Shown piece by piece: positions 53,559 through 62,938 of a DNA stretch of 64,000 nt; positions within the stretch are counted from its first letter, which is position 1, and each line of letters starts with the position of its first letter. The stretch is from contig NZ_JAPWHW010000001.1 of NCBI RefSeq assembly GCF_028369135.1, positions 62,001 through 126,000 on the forward strand, in the 5' to 3' direction. This DNA is from Roseovarius sp. ZX-A-9 (lineage in GTDB: Bacteria > Pseudomonadota > Alphaproteobacteria > Rhodobacterales > Rhodobacteraceae). The notes under the pieces were generated by a model that saw only the letters and a list, made by a program, of their open reading frames with translations, had not been told where the DNA came from and searched no databases. Both the position numbers and the translations under genes were made by a program.

Positions 53559-54778
53559 ACGGGCAGGTTCTGGTGGTCGATGACGATCTCGCAGTGCGCG
53601 AGGCGCTGGGCCAGACCCTGATGCTGGCCGATATGCAGGTGCAACTGGCCGGCAGCTACATCGAGGCCAAGGATCATATCAAACCGGGTTTTGCCGGTGT
53701 GGTGGTCAGCGATATCCGTATGCCGGGCAAGGATGGCTTTGCCCTTCTGGACCATGCCCAGGCGACCGACCCCGATCTGCCGGTGATCCTGCTGACCGGC
53801 GAGGGCGATATCCCGATGGCGGTGCGCGGCATGTCGGCGGGCGCCTTCAGCTTTCTCGAAAAACCATGCGACCCGCAGGACCTGATCACCGTGGTGCAAA
53901 AGGCGCTGCGCACGCGCGGTCTGGTGCTTGAGAACCGCGCACTGAAGCGGGCGCTCGACTCGGGCGATGCCGCCGCACGCATGTTGATAGGCCGCTCGAA
54001 GCTGGCCGAAGAGCTGCGCGCACGGGTCCGGGCGGTGGCGCGTACCAATTCCGAGGCGCTGATCACCGGCCCGCCCGGCGCGGGCAATGCCAAGGTGGCA
54101 GAGGTCATCCACCTGCTCTCCGCCGGCTCAAAACACCCGTTCGAGAAACGCGCCGCCGCCGCGCTGAACCCCGAAGGGCTGCAATCCGCGGTGGCGCGAG
54201 CCGTCGGCGGCACGCTTTTTATCGACGAAGTCACGGCGCTGTCTGCCGAAACCCAGTTTGCCCTGCTCGACGCGCTGGACTGCGGGCCGGGCCTGCGGGT
54301 GATCGCGGGCAGCTACCGCAATCTGGACGCCGAGGCGCATGACGGCCGGTTCAACCCGGACCTCTATTATCGCCTGGGCGTGATGCATGTGCGCATCCCG
54401 GCACTGCGCGAGCGCCCCGATGATATCCCCCTGCTCTTTCGCCATTTCCTGTCGCTGGCCTGCGAGCAGGCCAACCTGCCGGAACCCGAGGTCACGCCCG
54501 ATGTCATTTCGCGGCTGATGGCGCAGGACTGGCCGGGCAATGCCCGCGCATTGATGAACGCGGCGATGCATTATGCGCTTGGCTTCGGCGGCACCGAGGC
54601 CGCTGTCGAGATGGGGCTGGCCGATCAGATGGCGGCAATCGAACGGTCGCTGCTCTGCGCCGCGCTGGAACGCCACATGGGCAACGCGACCGAAGCGGCG
54701 CGCGCGCTCAGACTTCCGCGCAAGACATTTTACGACAAACTGACGCGCCACGGGATCCGGGCAGAGCAATTTCGCTGA
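53555..54778 (+). CDS. dctD: Response regulator DctD with degenerate AAA+ domain
   Basis: A 407-residue response regulator. The receiver has D53 in SDIRMPG and K103 in EKPCD. The AAA+ part (about residues 143-330) keeps Walker B TLFIDEVT and the R-finger-type segment, but the Walker A position reads GPPGAGNAK, with N178 where lysine is expected, and no GAFTGA loop follows. The C-terminal Fis-type helix-turn-helix is HMGNATEAARALRLPRKTFYDKL. It therefore is unlikely to be an ATP-driven sigma-54 activator and may act with sigma-70, as Rhodobacter NtrC does. Coupled to dctB. Confidence 0.9.
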   Translation: MNGQVLVVDDDLAVREALGQTLMLADMQVQLAGSYIEAKDHIKPGFAGVVVSDIRMPGKDGFALLDHAQATDPDLPVILLTGEGDIPMAVRGMSAGAFSFLEKPCDPQDLITVVQKALRTRGLVLENRALKRALDSGDAAARMLIGRSKLAEELRARVRAVARTNSEALITGPPGAGNAKVAEVIHLLSAGSKHPFEKRAAAALNPEGLQSAVARAVGGTLFIDEVTALSAETQFALLDALDCGPGLRVIAGSYRNLDAEAHDGRFNPDLYYRLGVMHVRIPALRERPDDIPLLFRHFLSLACEQANLPEPEVTPDVISRLMAQDWPGNARALMNAAMHYALGFGGTEAAVEMGLADQMAAIERSLLCAALERHMGNATEAARALRLPRKTFYDKLTRHGIRAEQFR

Positions 54779-55025
54779 AGACTGTGCGGAATCCCGCACA
54801 CTCGCGCGCCGAATCCGTGTGGATTCCCGCCCACCGGGTACAGCCGCGATAATTTCCCTGCCTCGAAATCCTGCCAACCGCCTGAAAAGCGGGCAATTCT
54901 CGCGCTTTCCGCTCCGGAACAGCTTTTTCTTGCGATCAACTTACCGGCAGTGTTTGCTATTTCGCGAGGGCGCCGATGGGGCGCCCCCACGACATTTTGC
55001 TATACTCAGCCTGGGAGGAACCACT

Positions 55026-56030
55026 ATGAGATTCGTATCAGCAGTTGCCGCCGCCGCACTGGCGCTTGGCGCGACCGCGGGAACCGCATCAGCGGCCTGC
55101 GACGAAGGCGAGGTTGTCATCAAGTTCAGCCACGTCACCAACACCGACAAACACCCCAAGGGCATCGCCGCCTCGTTGCTGGAGCAACGCGTCAATGACG
55201 AGATGAACGGCAAGGCCTGCATGGAAGTGTTCCCCAACTCGACACTCTATGACGACAACAAGGTGCTTGAGGCATTGCTGCAAGGCGACGTGCAACTGGC
55301 CGCACCCTCGCTTTCGAAATTCGAGGCATTCACCAAGAAATACCGCCTCTTCGATCTGCCCTTCATGTTCAAGAACATCGACGCCGTCGATGCGTTCCAG
55401 GCCTCCGAAGCAGGCCAGAACATGAAGAACGCCATGCAGCGCCGCGGCCTTCAGGGTCTGGCCTTCTGGCATAACGGCATGAAGCAGATGTCGGCCAACA
55501 AACCCCTGATCGCGCCCAGCGATGCCAGTGGCCTGCGCTTCCGCGTCCAAAGCTCGGACGTGCTTGTGGCACAGATGGAGGCAATCGGCGGCATCCCGCA
55601 GAAGATGGCCTTTGCCGAAGTCTATGGCGCGTTGCAGCAGGGCGTCGTGGATGGTCAGGAAAACACCTGGTCGAACATCTACGGCAAGAAATTCTTCGAG
55701 GTGCAGGACGGCATCACCGAGACCAACCACGGCGTGATCGACTACATGGTCGTGACCTCGGTCGAATGGCTGGACAGCCTGGATGCGGATACCCGTGACC
55801 AGTTCCTGACCATCCTCGCGGAAGTGACCGAAACACGGAACTCCGAATCCTTCGCGGTCAACCAGGCGGCACGCCAGTCGGTCATCGACGCGGGCGGGGT
55901 CGTGCGCGAGCTTGACGCGGACCAGCGCCAGAAATGGGTCGACGTGATGAAGCCCGTCTGGGAACAGTTCGCCGATGACGTCGGTCAGGAAAACATCGAC
56001 GCGGCGCAGGAAATTAACGCCGGCATGTAA
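55026..56030 (+). CDS. dctP: TRAP transporter solute-binding protein DctP
   Basis: A 334-residue periplasmic protein with signal peptide MRFVSAVAAAALALGATAGTA and cleavage near residue 24. The mature part is the DctP fold: VIKFSHVTNTDKHPKG, FDLPFMFKN, GLRFRVQSSDV and QGVVDGQENTWSNIYG, including the arginine that binds the carboxylate. Ligand is probably a C4-dicarboxylate. GGGAGGAA precedes the ATG at 55026. The 247-base gap upstream has TATACT at 55001 as a possible -10. Confidence 0.93.
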   Translation: MRFVSAVAAAALALGATAGTASAACDEGEVVIKFSHVTNTDKHPKGIAASLLEQRVNDEMNGKACMEVFPNSTLYDDNKVLEALLQGDVQLAAPSLSKFEAFTKKYRLFDLPFMFKNIDAVDAFQASEAGQNMKNAMQRRGLQGLAFWHNGMKQMSANKPLIAPSDASGLRFRVQSSDVLVAQMEAIGGIPQKMAFAEVYGALQQGVVDGQENTWSNIYGKKFFEVQDGITETNHGVIDYMVVTSVEWLDSLDADTRDQFLTILAEVTETRNSESFAVNQAARQSVIDAGGVVRELDADQRQKWVDVMKPVWEQFADDVGQENIDAAQEINAGM

Positions 56031-56104
56031 GACGTGACAAACAGGGGCCCGGCGACAGCGCCGGGCTCCATCGCCCTTTGCAGGGCACGTGGGGAGGGAA
56101 AAAT

Positions 56105-56779
56105 ATGCATCCGAAACCGGGGCACAGCTTTGGCGACAAGATCGAGGAAAACCTGATCGCGTTTCTGCTGGGCGCAATGACCTTACTGACATTTGCCAAC
56201 GTCGTGGCCCGCAAGGGTCTAAATTCCAGCATCCTGTGGGGGCTGGAACTGACGGTTTTCCTGTTCGGCTGGCTGGTTCTGCTGGGCGCGTCCTACGCGG
56301 TCAAGAAAAGCGCGCATCTGGGCGTCGATGTCATCATCAACATGGTGTCGCCCCCCGCGCGCCGGGTGCTGGGCCTGATCTCGGTCGCGGTCTGCATCGC
56401 CTTTTCGTTCCTGCTGCTCAAGGGCGCTTGGGATTACTGGGCCAATTTCGCCAACCTGCCCGCCACCGAGGGCCGCTGGTTCCCTCTGGGGTTCGAGGAC
56501 AAGTTCCTGGCCAAAGGCTGGTACGAGGTGAATGACGTGCCGCTCCCCGGTATCCTGAAATGGATGGAAGACGCCTTCAACGAGGGCGAAGCCTATAACA
56601 AGATGCCCCGCATGATCCCCTATGTGGTGCTGCCCCTGTCGATGGCTTTGCTGATGTTCCGCTTCTGTCAGGCCGCCGTGCGGCTGTGGACCGGCAAGAT
56701 CGACCGGTTGGTGGCCAGCCACGAGGCCGAGGATGACATTGACGAGATGCGCGCCCGGCAAGAGGAGACAGGCCAATGA
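56105..56779 (+). CDS. dctQ: TRAP transporter small permease DctQ
   Basis: A 224-residue inner-membrane protein with four membrane segments (about residues 20-42, 52-72, 92-115 and 178-196). ELTVFLFGWLVLLGASYAVKKSAHLGVD is the conserved DctQ stretch. The periplasmic loop between the third and fourth helices is unusually long (about 55 residues). GGGAGGG sets the start at 56105. Its stop overlaps dctM. Confidence 0.93.
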   Translation: MHPKPGHSFGDKIEENLIAFLLGAMTLLTFANVVARKGLNSSILWGLELTVFLFGWLVLLGASYAVKKSAHLGVDVIINMVSPPARRVLGLISVAVCIAFSFLLLKGAWDYWANFANLPATEGRWFPLGFEDKFLAKGWYEVNDVPLPGILKWMEDAFNEGEAYNKMPRMIPYVVLPLSMALLMFRFCQAAVRLWTGKIDRLVASHEAEDDIDEMRARQEETGQ

Positions 56780-58170
56780 CCGTACTGCTCCTGTTTGTAA
56801 TGGTCATCGGCCTGATGCTGATCGGTGTGCCGATCGCAGTCTCGCTCGGCATGTCGTCCATCCTTTTCCTGCTGTGGTTCTCGGACACGACGATGGCATC
56901 GGTGGCGCAGACCCTGTTTCAGGCGTTCGAGGGGCATTTCACCCTGCTCGCCATCCCGTTCTTCATCCTCGCCAGCAGCTTCATGTCCACGGGCGGCGTG
57001 GCCCAGCGGATCATCCGCTTTTCCATCGCCTGCGTCGGGCATCTGCGCGGCGGCCTCGCCATCGCGGGTGTTTTCGCCTGCATGATGTTCGCCGCGCTTT
57101 CAGGCTCGTCACCCGCCACCGTGGTCGCCATCGGGTCGATCGTCATCGCCGCGATGACACAGGCGGGCTATTCCAAGGAATTCGCCGCCGGCGTCATCTG
57201 TAACGCTGGCACGCTGGGCATCCTGATCCCGCCATCCATCGTGATGGTGGTCTACGCCGCCGCGGTCGAGGTGTCGGTGGGCCGGATGTTCCTTGCCGGC
57301 GTCATTCCGGGCCTCCTGGCCGGTCTCATGCTGATGATCGCGATCTACGTCATGGCCCGGGTCAAGAACATGCCCGCAGGCGAATGGCGCGGCTGGGGCG
57401 AAATCGGGGCATCGTTCCGCGATGCTGCCTGGGGGCTGTTGCTGATCGTGATCATCATGGTCGGCATCTACGGCATTCCGGGCGTCACCGGCGCGTTCTT
57501 CACCCCGACCGAGGCCGCCGCCGTGGCATCGGTCTACGCCTTCATCGTGGCGTGTTTCATCTACCGCGACATGGGGCCGCTGGCCGCGCGTGGCGGGCAG
57601 CCGCGCAAGAACATCCTGCAAGCCCCACATGCCATCGTCACGGCGTTTTTCCACCGCGATACGCGGCAAACGCTCTTTGACGCGGGCAAGCTGACGGTCA
57701 CGCTGATGTTCGTGATCGCCAACGCGCTGATCCTCAAACACGTGCTGACCGAAGAGCAGATCCCGCAGATGGTGGCGGGCTCCATGCTCGCGGCGGGGTT
57801 CGGCCCGGTGATGTTCCTCATCGTGGTCAACGCGATCCTGCTGATCGGCGGTCAGTTCATGGAGCCTTCGGGCCTGCTGGTGATCGTCGCCCCACTGGTC
57901 TTCCCGATCGCGATCGAGCTGGGAATCGACCCAATCCATCTGGGCATCATCATGGTGGTGAACATGGAAATCGGGATGATCACCCCGCCCGTGGGCCTCA
58001 ACCTCTTTGTCACGTCGGGCGTGGCAGGCATGCCGATGATGGCCGTGGTCCGGGCGGCGCTGCCGTTCCTGATGGTACTTTTCGTGTTCCTGATCATGGT
58101 CACCTATATCCCGTGGATATCGACCTTCCTGCCCAACATGTTGATGGGCCCCGAGATCATCACCAAGTAA
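56776..58170 (+). CDS. dctM: TRAP transporter large permease DctM
   Basis: A 464-residue permease with about 12 membrane segments. Conserved TRAP segments are present: FILASSFMSTGGVAQRIIRF, GSSPATVVAIGSIVIAAM, GTLGILIPPSIVMVVYA, FTPTEAAAVASVYAF and EIGMITPPVGLNLFV. It couples solute entry to sodium or proton flow. It begins inside the dctQ stop (ATGA). Confidence 0.95.
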   Translation: MTVLLLFVMVIGLMLIGVPIAVSLGMSSILFLLWFSDTTMASVAQTLFQAFEGHFTLLAIPFFILASSFMSTGGVAQRIIRFSIACVGHLRGGLAIAGVFACMMFAALSGSSPATVVAIGSIVIAAMTQAGYSKEFAAGVICNAGTLGILIPPSIVMVVYAAAVEVSVGRMFLAGVIPGLLAGLMLMIAIYVMARVKNMPAGEWRGWGEIGASFRDAAWGLLLIVIIMVGIYGIPGVTGAFFTPTEAAAVASVYAFIVACFIYRDMGPLAARGGQPRKNILQAPHAIVTAFFHRDTRQTLFDAGKLTVTLMFVIANALILKHVLTEEQIPQMVAGSMLAAGFGPVMFLIVVNAILLIGGQFMEPSGLLVIVAPLVFPIAIELGIDPIHLGIIMVVNMEIGMITPPVGLNLFVTSGVAGMPMMAVVRAALPFLMVLFVFLIMVTYIPWISTFLPNMLMGPEIITK

Positions 58171-58177
58171 CCCCTGT

Positions 58178-58200
58178 TGCGGGCGCTCAGCGCGCCCGCA
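58178..58200. terminator. Hairpin between convergent dctM and DUF2064 genes
   Basis: TGCGGGCGC and GCGCCCGCA form a nine-base stem around TCAGC, starting eight bases after the dctM stop. It overlaps the end of the convergent gene. There is no T run. Confidence 0.5.
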
Positions 58201-58774
58201 CGTCCAGGTCTGCGGCGGTATCCACATCGCGCAGCGTGTCGACCAGCGCGATCCGCGCGCCGGGCAAGGTGGCGATACTGTCGCGCAGCGCATGTGCGCT
58301 CGACCAGCGGACATCCCCGTACAGGCCCGCAGGCACGGCGGCGCTGCGTTTCAGGCCGGTCAGCCAATAGCCGCCATCAGGTGCCGGGCCAAAGACCGCA
58401 TCATGATCCCCCAGCGCAGCAAAGGCGCGACCGACATGCGCGCGGGTGACACCGGGAATATCGCCACCGATGATGCAGACCGGGCCGGGCGGCAGAGTGC
58501 GCATGATCCGCGCCATCCGGTCACCAAGATCGCCCTGACCCTGCGCCAGACGCGGCAAATGCGCGGGCCAGACACGGCTTTGCATCCCGGCGCGATCCGG
58601 CGACACGGCAAGGATGAGCTCCCAGCGCGGATCGGCCAACCGCCGCAGCAGGCGCGCGGTCTGGTGGCGAAACCACCACGCAGCGGACACCATGCCGATA
58701 TCACGGCCCAGCCGGGTCTTGACCCGGCCCGGGCGTGGCTCTTTCAGCATGACAACGAGATACGCGCGTCTCAC
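58187..58774 (-). CDS. DUF2064 / TIGR04282-type glycosyltransferase-like protein
   Basis: A 195-residue protein of the DUF2064 group: VMLKEPRPGRVKTRLGRDIG near residue 10 as nucleotide-binding start, GGDIPGVTRAHVGRAFAAL and GPAPDGGYWLTGL as GT-A-fold motifs. Relatives are annotated as nucleotidyl- or glycosyltransferases (one branch in arsenosugar synthesis); the substrate here is unknown. The GTG at 58774 follows the dapE stop by about ten bases and fits a coupled start. The frame continues upstream into dapE. Confidence 0.8.
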   Translation of the reverse strand: MRRAYLVVMLKEPRPGRVKTRLGRDIGMVSAAWWFRHQTARLLRRLADPRWELILAVSPDRAGMQSRVWPAHLPRLAQGQGDLGDRMARIMRTLPPGPVCIIGGDIPGVTRAHVGRAFAALGDHDAVFGPAPDGGYWLTGLKRSAAVPAGLYGDVRWSSAHALRDSIATLPGARIALVDTLRDVDTAADLDVRAR

Positions 58775-58784
58775 AAGCGGAGTG

Positions 58785-59936
58785 TCACGCAAAGTAGGCG
58801 CGCAGGATGCGGGTATAGATCGCCTTGAGCTGGCCAATCTGTTCCACGCTCACACGCTCGTCCACCTGGTGCATCGTCCGGCCTACCAAGCCGCATTCGA
58901 CGACCGGGCAGTGATCCTTGACGAAACGCGCATCCGACGTGCCGCCCGAGGTCGACAGGACCGGACGCTGCCCGGTCTCGGCCTCAACCGCCTCCACGAT
59001 CAGATCAGAAAACGCGCCCGGCGGAGTGACAAAGCTCTCGCCGGAGTTCCTGACCTGCATCTCGCCCGTCACGCCGAATTCGGCACAGACACCGTCCATC
59101 TCGGCTTGCAGCCATTGCGTGAGGGACGCGCCGCTATGGGCGTCGTTGTAGCGGATGTTCAGCGTCGCACGACAGCTCGCCGGGATCACGTTGGTGGCCG
59201 GGTTGCCGGTGTCGATGGTGACAACAGCCAGCGTCGAGGGATCGAAATGCGCGGTGCCCTCGTCCAACACATGCGACGACAGCCGATCCACCAGCCGCGC
59301 CATCGCCGGCAGCGGATTGCGTGCGCGGTGCGGATAGGCCGAATGGCCCTGCTCGCCGGTGATGCTGACATGCGCGTTCAGCGAGCCGCGCCGTCCGATC
59401 TTGATCATTTCGCCCATCGTATCCGGGCAGGTCGGCTCGCCCACCAGACAGACCGACATCGCCTCGCCCGCACCCTGCATCCAGTCCAGCAGCGCGATGG
59501 TGCCGTCCTGTGCATCGCCCTCCTCGTCGCCGGTGATCGCCAGGATCACGGCACCGTCGGGCGGCGTCTCGCGCACGAAATCAATTGCGGCGGCGGCAAA
59601 GGCGGCAACGCCCGATTTCATATCCGTCGCGCCACGCCCCCACAGATAGCCATCCCGGATCTCGGCCCCGAAGGGCGGCACGCTCCACGCCGCCTCGTCG
59701 CCCAGCGGCACCACGTCGGTATGCCCGTTAAAGCCAAATGTGCGCTCCGCCCCCTTGGCCCCCCAGCGGGCAAAAAGGTTGGGCACGCCGCCCCGGTCCA
59801 CCCGCGTACAGGTGAACCCGGCAGGTTCCAGCAGCCCCTGCAAAAGGGTCAGCGCCCCGCCTTCTGCGGGGGTGACGGACGGGCAGCGCACCAGTGCTGC
59901 GGTCAGTTCGACGGGATCGGTGGGGGTGTTGTGCAT
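58785..59936 (-). CDS. dapE: Succinyl-diaminopimelate desuccinylase
   Basis: A 383-residue M20-type dizinc hydrolase that removes succinate from N-succinyl-LL-diaminopimelate. Zinc and catalytic residues appear in [32 protein letters not shown] and the terminal [12 protein letters not shown]. The family-specific GGTSDARF is present near residue 325. ATG at 59936 starts the conserved region ([15 protein letters not shown]); the frame is open 40 codons further up without coding character. Confidence 0.95.
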   Translation of the reverse strand: MHNTPTDPVELTAALVRCPSVTPAEGGALTLLQGLLEPAGFTCTRVDRGGVPNLFARWGAKGAERTFGFNGHTDVVPLGDEAAWSVPPFGAEIRDGYLWGRGATDMKSGVAAFAAAAIDFVRETPPDGAVILAITGDEEGDAQDGTIALLDWMQGAGEAMSVCLVGEPTCPDTMGEMIKIGRRGSLNAHVSITGEQGHSAYPHRARNPLPAMARLVDRLSSHVLDEGTAHFDPSTLAVVTIDTGNPATNVIPASCRATLNIRYNDAHSGASLTQWLQAEMDGVCAEFGVTGEMQVRNSGESFVTPPGAFSDLIVEAVEAETGQRPVLSTSGGTSDARFVKDHCPVVECGLVGRTMHQVDERVSVEQIGQLKAIYTRILRAYFA

Positions 59937-60117
59937 CGGGTCTCTCGCAGGGCATTTCCGGCTGCCCTCCGGGTAGCGCAAATCGCGGCCCGTAGCAAAC
60001 CCGCCGCACTCACGATCCCGCGTGCGGGCCTGCATGTGGATAAGTCTTAACAGCACGCAGAAAAATTGCTAAAAGCATTCTCAATAATAAAGTGACCCGA
60101 GGCAGGGCAACAGCAGC

Positions 60118-60190
60118 GGGGCCGCAAAAGGCCCCTGATCGAGCGGATCGCATCAGCGACCCACTAGGACAAGGCGGGAATTTTCCCGCC
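60118..60190. promoter_or_regulatory. Two palindromes upstream of the Hint-domain gene
   Basis: GGGGCC/GGCCCC (60118-60123 and 60130-60135) and GGCGGGAA/TTCCCGCC (60173-60190, two-base centre) lie within 120 bases upstream of the ATG at 60237. Either could be an operator or a terminator of antisense transcription. The remaining part of the 300-base gap (59937-60236) holds nothing else recognisable. Confidence 0.4.
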
Positions 60191-60236
60191 CGACTGCGTG
60201 TTTGCGCTGTCTCCGGCAACAGGGCTGGGGCAGGAC

Positions 60237-61820
60237 ATGGTTGCAGGCAAGGAATTACCAATCGACAGAAACGCCAGCGCGATAGAAATGGCGCAAGAGA
60301 TGTTCGGGAGCGACACCCAGATCATCAGCGCGTCCTATACCGGGGACCGCGACAGTTCCGGCATCTATTCCGACGGCGATGCAATCTCCGGCGCAGTGAC
60401 GCCCGGCGACACCGGCGTAATGTTCTCGACCGGCGACCTGCGCGGGTTTACCAACAACAACCGGTGGCAGTCGAACGAAAGCTCCAGCACAACGACCTCC
60501 TCCAGCGGCGAGAACGACAACGCGATGTTCAATGCTGCCGCCGGGGCGCGGACCTATGACGCGTCCTATATCGACGTGGATTTCGTCCCCGATGGCGACA
60601 TGCTGTCGATGCAGTTCGTCTTTGCGTCAGAAGAATATCCCGAATACGCCATCGGCTCTTTCCAGGATTTCGTCGGCGTCTGGATCAACGGCACCCAGAT
60701 CCATCTGAGCGTCGGCGACGGCGATGTTGACCCCAACAACCTGAACGCCGGGGTGAACCAGAACCTCTTTATCGACAACACCAGCGATCAGCACAACACC
60801 GAGATGGACGGCTTTACCGTCAACCTGACGCTGAAGATCCCGGTCATTGACGGCGTCGTCAACTCCATCCGGATCGGCATCGCCGATGTCACCGACAGCA
60901 ATTACGATTCCACCCTGCTGATCGCGGGCGGCAGCATTCAGGGCAGCGTGGTCGTCAATGATGACGACTACCGCCTCGACCCGGACGGCTCGCGCACCGT
61001 TGACGTTCTGGACAATGACACGGCGCCCTCAGGCGGCAGCCTGACGATCACCCATATCAACGGTCAGGAAGTGTCACCGGGCGACACGGTTGTGCTCAAC
61101 ACCGGGCAATCGGTCACGCTGAACGCCGACGGCACGCTCACCATGAACGGTGACGGCGACACCGAAGAGTTCAACTTCACCTACACGGCCGAGTCGGACA
61201 CCGGCATCAGCGATACCGGCTTCGTGCTGGTGGATTCAGTGCCCTGTTTCGTCGCCGGAACGATGATCGAAACCCCCGATGGCCCTGTCGCGGTTGAAAC
61301 CCTGAAACCTGGCGATCTGGTGATGACCCGCGACGAAGGCGCCCAGCCTCTGCGCTGGATCGGCGAGCGCCGGGTGCCCGCAAAGGGCGAATTCGCGCCG
61401 ATCTTCATCGCGCGCAACACTTTCGGCAAACATGGCGAACTCTTCCTGTCGCCACTGCACCGGGTGCTGATCCGCGATGCGCTGGCGGAACTCCTCTTTG
61501 GCGAGGCCGAGGTGCTGGTGGCGGCCCGGGATCTGGTCAATGACCGGTCGGTGCGCCAGATCGAGGGCGGTCTGGTGGATTACGTCCATATCCTCTTTGA
61601 CCGGCATCAGGTGGTCTATTCCGAAGGGCTGGAAACCGAGAGCTTTCTGCCCGGCCCGCAAACCACCAGCAGTTTCGAAGCCGAGATCGTCGATGAAATC
61701 TGCACCCTTTTCCCCGAGATCGACCGCGAGACCGGCGCAGGCTACAGCCCGGCGGCGCGCCGCACGCTCAAACGCTACGAGGCTCAACTGCTGCTCGGCA
61801 GCGCGCAGCTGGTGGCCTGA
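60237..61820 (+). CDS. Secreted-type protein with choice-of-anchor L-like domain and C-terminal Hint domain
   Basis: A 527-residue protein without a signal peptide. Residues about 10-235 form a choice-of-anchor L-like domain (MFGSDTQIISASYTGD, MQFVFASEEYPEYAIGS) rich in Asp and Asn, like calcium-binding type I secreted proteins. A bacterial Ig/VCBS-like linker follows (about 240-335, VDVLDNDTAPSGGSL). The Hint domain starts at C337 (CFVAGTMIETPDGPV) and continues to about 475. Hint domains can cleave or rearrange the protein chain at the leading cysteine. ATG at 60237 fits related proteins; GTG at 60198 is an alternative. Confidence 0.88.
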   Translation: MVAGKELPIDRNASAIEMAQEMFGSDTQIISASYTGDRDSSGIYSDGDAISGAVTPGDTGVMFSTGDLRGFTNNNRWQSNESSSTTTSSSGENDNAMFNAAAGARTYDASYIDVDFVPDGDMLSMQFVFASEEYPEYAIGSFQDFVGVWINGTQIHLSVGDGDVDPNNLNAGVNQNLFIDNTSDQHNTEMDGFTVNLTLKIPVIDGVVNSIRIGIADVTDSNYDSTLLIAGGSIQGSVVVNDDDYRLDPDGSRTVDVLDNDTAPSGGSLTITHINGQEVSPGDTVVLNTGQSVTLNADGTLTMNGDGDTEEFNFTYTAESDTGISDTGFVLVDSVPCFVAGTMIETPDGPVAVETLKPGDLVMTRDEGAQPLRWIGERRVPAKGEFAPIFIARNTFGKHGELFLSPLHRVLIRDALAELLFGEAEVLVAARDLVNDRSVRQIEGGLVDYVHILFDRHQVVYSEGLETESFLPGPQTTSSFEAEIVDEICTLFPEIDRETGAGYSPAARRTLKRYEAQLLLGSAQLVA

Positions 61821-61822
61821 CC

Positions 61823-62911
61823 ATGGGTTGGATCGGCATTTCCGACCATATGGGCGGGTGGTTCAACCGTGCCGGGCTCCCGGAGGCCGACAATCTGGAC
61901 CCTTCGATCCCCCTTGATGCCATCGCGCCGCGTGGCACGTTGCTGATCGAAACCCACCTGTCACCCGAGGGACGCCCACAAACCCTGCTGCGCTTCGACC
62001 GCCCGCAACCCTGGTCGGGCGGGCTGTCGCTGCAGGTCATGCCCAGCGGCGGCATCGTTCTGGTCGAGGCGATGGGCAACGATGTCCGTCATGCCGCGCT
62101 GCCCCACGACCTCGACAGGCGCAGCGACGAAGTGCGCGTCCGCTACAGCTGGGACGCACCGCGCCGCTGGGGCCGCCTGTCGCTGGAGCATCTGGCCGCA
62201 GGGCGCATCCGCAGCCGCAGCCTGCAACCGCCTCATCCCATGCCGCTCGAAGATCTGCGGATGATCACCCGCTACCCCGCGCGGCGCGAAATGGATCCCG
62301 ATGTCAGCTTTCTGGCGGTCTCCGATGAGGTCGAACCGATCGGCCCGATGCCGGGCCTGACCGCCGATGTCCCGATCGCAACGCCGCATGGCCCGGTCGC
62401 CGCCGCGCGGTTGCGGCGCGGCGACACGGTGCTGACCAGTACCGGCGACATCGTCCCCGTACTGCAAACCGTGTCCCAGACCGTGCCCGCCCGCGGCAGC
62501 CTGCGCCCGGTACGGCTGCGCGCGCCGTTCTTCGGGCTGGCGCATGACATCGTGCTGGCGCCGCATCAGCGGCTGGTGATCGATGGCAGCGAGGTCGAGT
62601 ACATGTTCGGCGCCGAGGCCGTGCTGGTCCCCGCCCGACATCTGGTCAACGGCGTGTCGGCCTTCTATTCCGACGGCCCCGATCTGGTGACATATCACCA
62701 CATCCTGCTGCCCGAACATGCGGCGGTCATCGCCGCCGGCTGCCCGGTCGAGAGCCTCTATATCGGCCGCTTGCGCCGCGATCCCGTCGCGCTGGCCGAA
62801 AGTGTCCTGCACGCGGCCCCGCGCCACCGCCTGCCCGAACATGCCAGCCCGGTCTGGCCGGTCCTGCGCCCGTTCGAGGCAGTCACCCTCGCCAAGCACC
62901 GCGCCGCCTGA
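61823..62911 (+). CDS. Hint-domain protein lacking the leading cysteine
   Basis: A 362-residue protein. The first 165 residues are beta-rich and resemble a lectin-like (concanavalin-type) domain: APRGTLLIETHLSPEG, LLRFDRPQPWSGGLSLQ. The Hint domain is at about 178-315 (VPIATPHGPVAAARLRRGDTVL, PHQRLVIDG, YHHILLPEHA). Aligned with the preceding protein, the position of its leading cysteine is glycine 178, so self-cleavage is unlikely. It starts two bases after the preceding stop and the two share the Hint architecture. Confidence 0.87.
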   Translation: MGWIGISDHMGGWFNRAGLPEADNLDPSIPLDAIAPRGTLLIETHLSPEGRPQTLLRFDRPQPWSGGLSLQVMPSGGIVLVEAMGNDVRHAALPHDLDRRSDEVRVRYSWDAPRRWGRLSLEHLAAGRIRSRSLQPPHPMPLEDLRMITRYPARREMDPDVSFLAVSDEVEPIGPMPGLTADVPIATPHGPVAAARLRRGDTVLTSTGDIVPVLQTVSQTVPARGSLRPVRLRAPFFGLAHDIVLAPHQRLVIDGSEVEYMFGAEAVLVPARHLVNGVSAFYSDGPDLVTYHHILLPEHAAVIAAGCPVESLYIGRLRRDPVALAESVLHAAPRHRLPEHASPVWPVLRPFEAVTLAKHRAA

Positions 62912-62938
62912 TGCGCGCCGCGTGCCCCCGGCCACGGC

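Noticed and set aside
54781-55025. Sigma-54 promoter upstream of dctP
   Set aside because: Three GC-containing candidates were checked; none has GG exactly ten bases before GC. The DctD protein also lacks the sigma-54 contact loop.
58614-60050. Plus-strand open frame of 478 codons
   Set aside because: Antisense to dapE, whose zinc-site motifs are complete.
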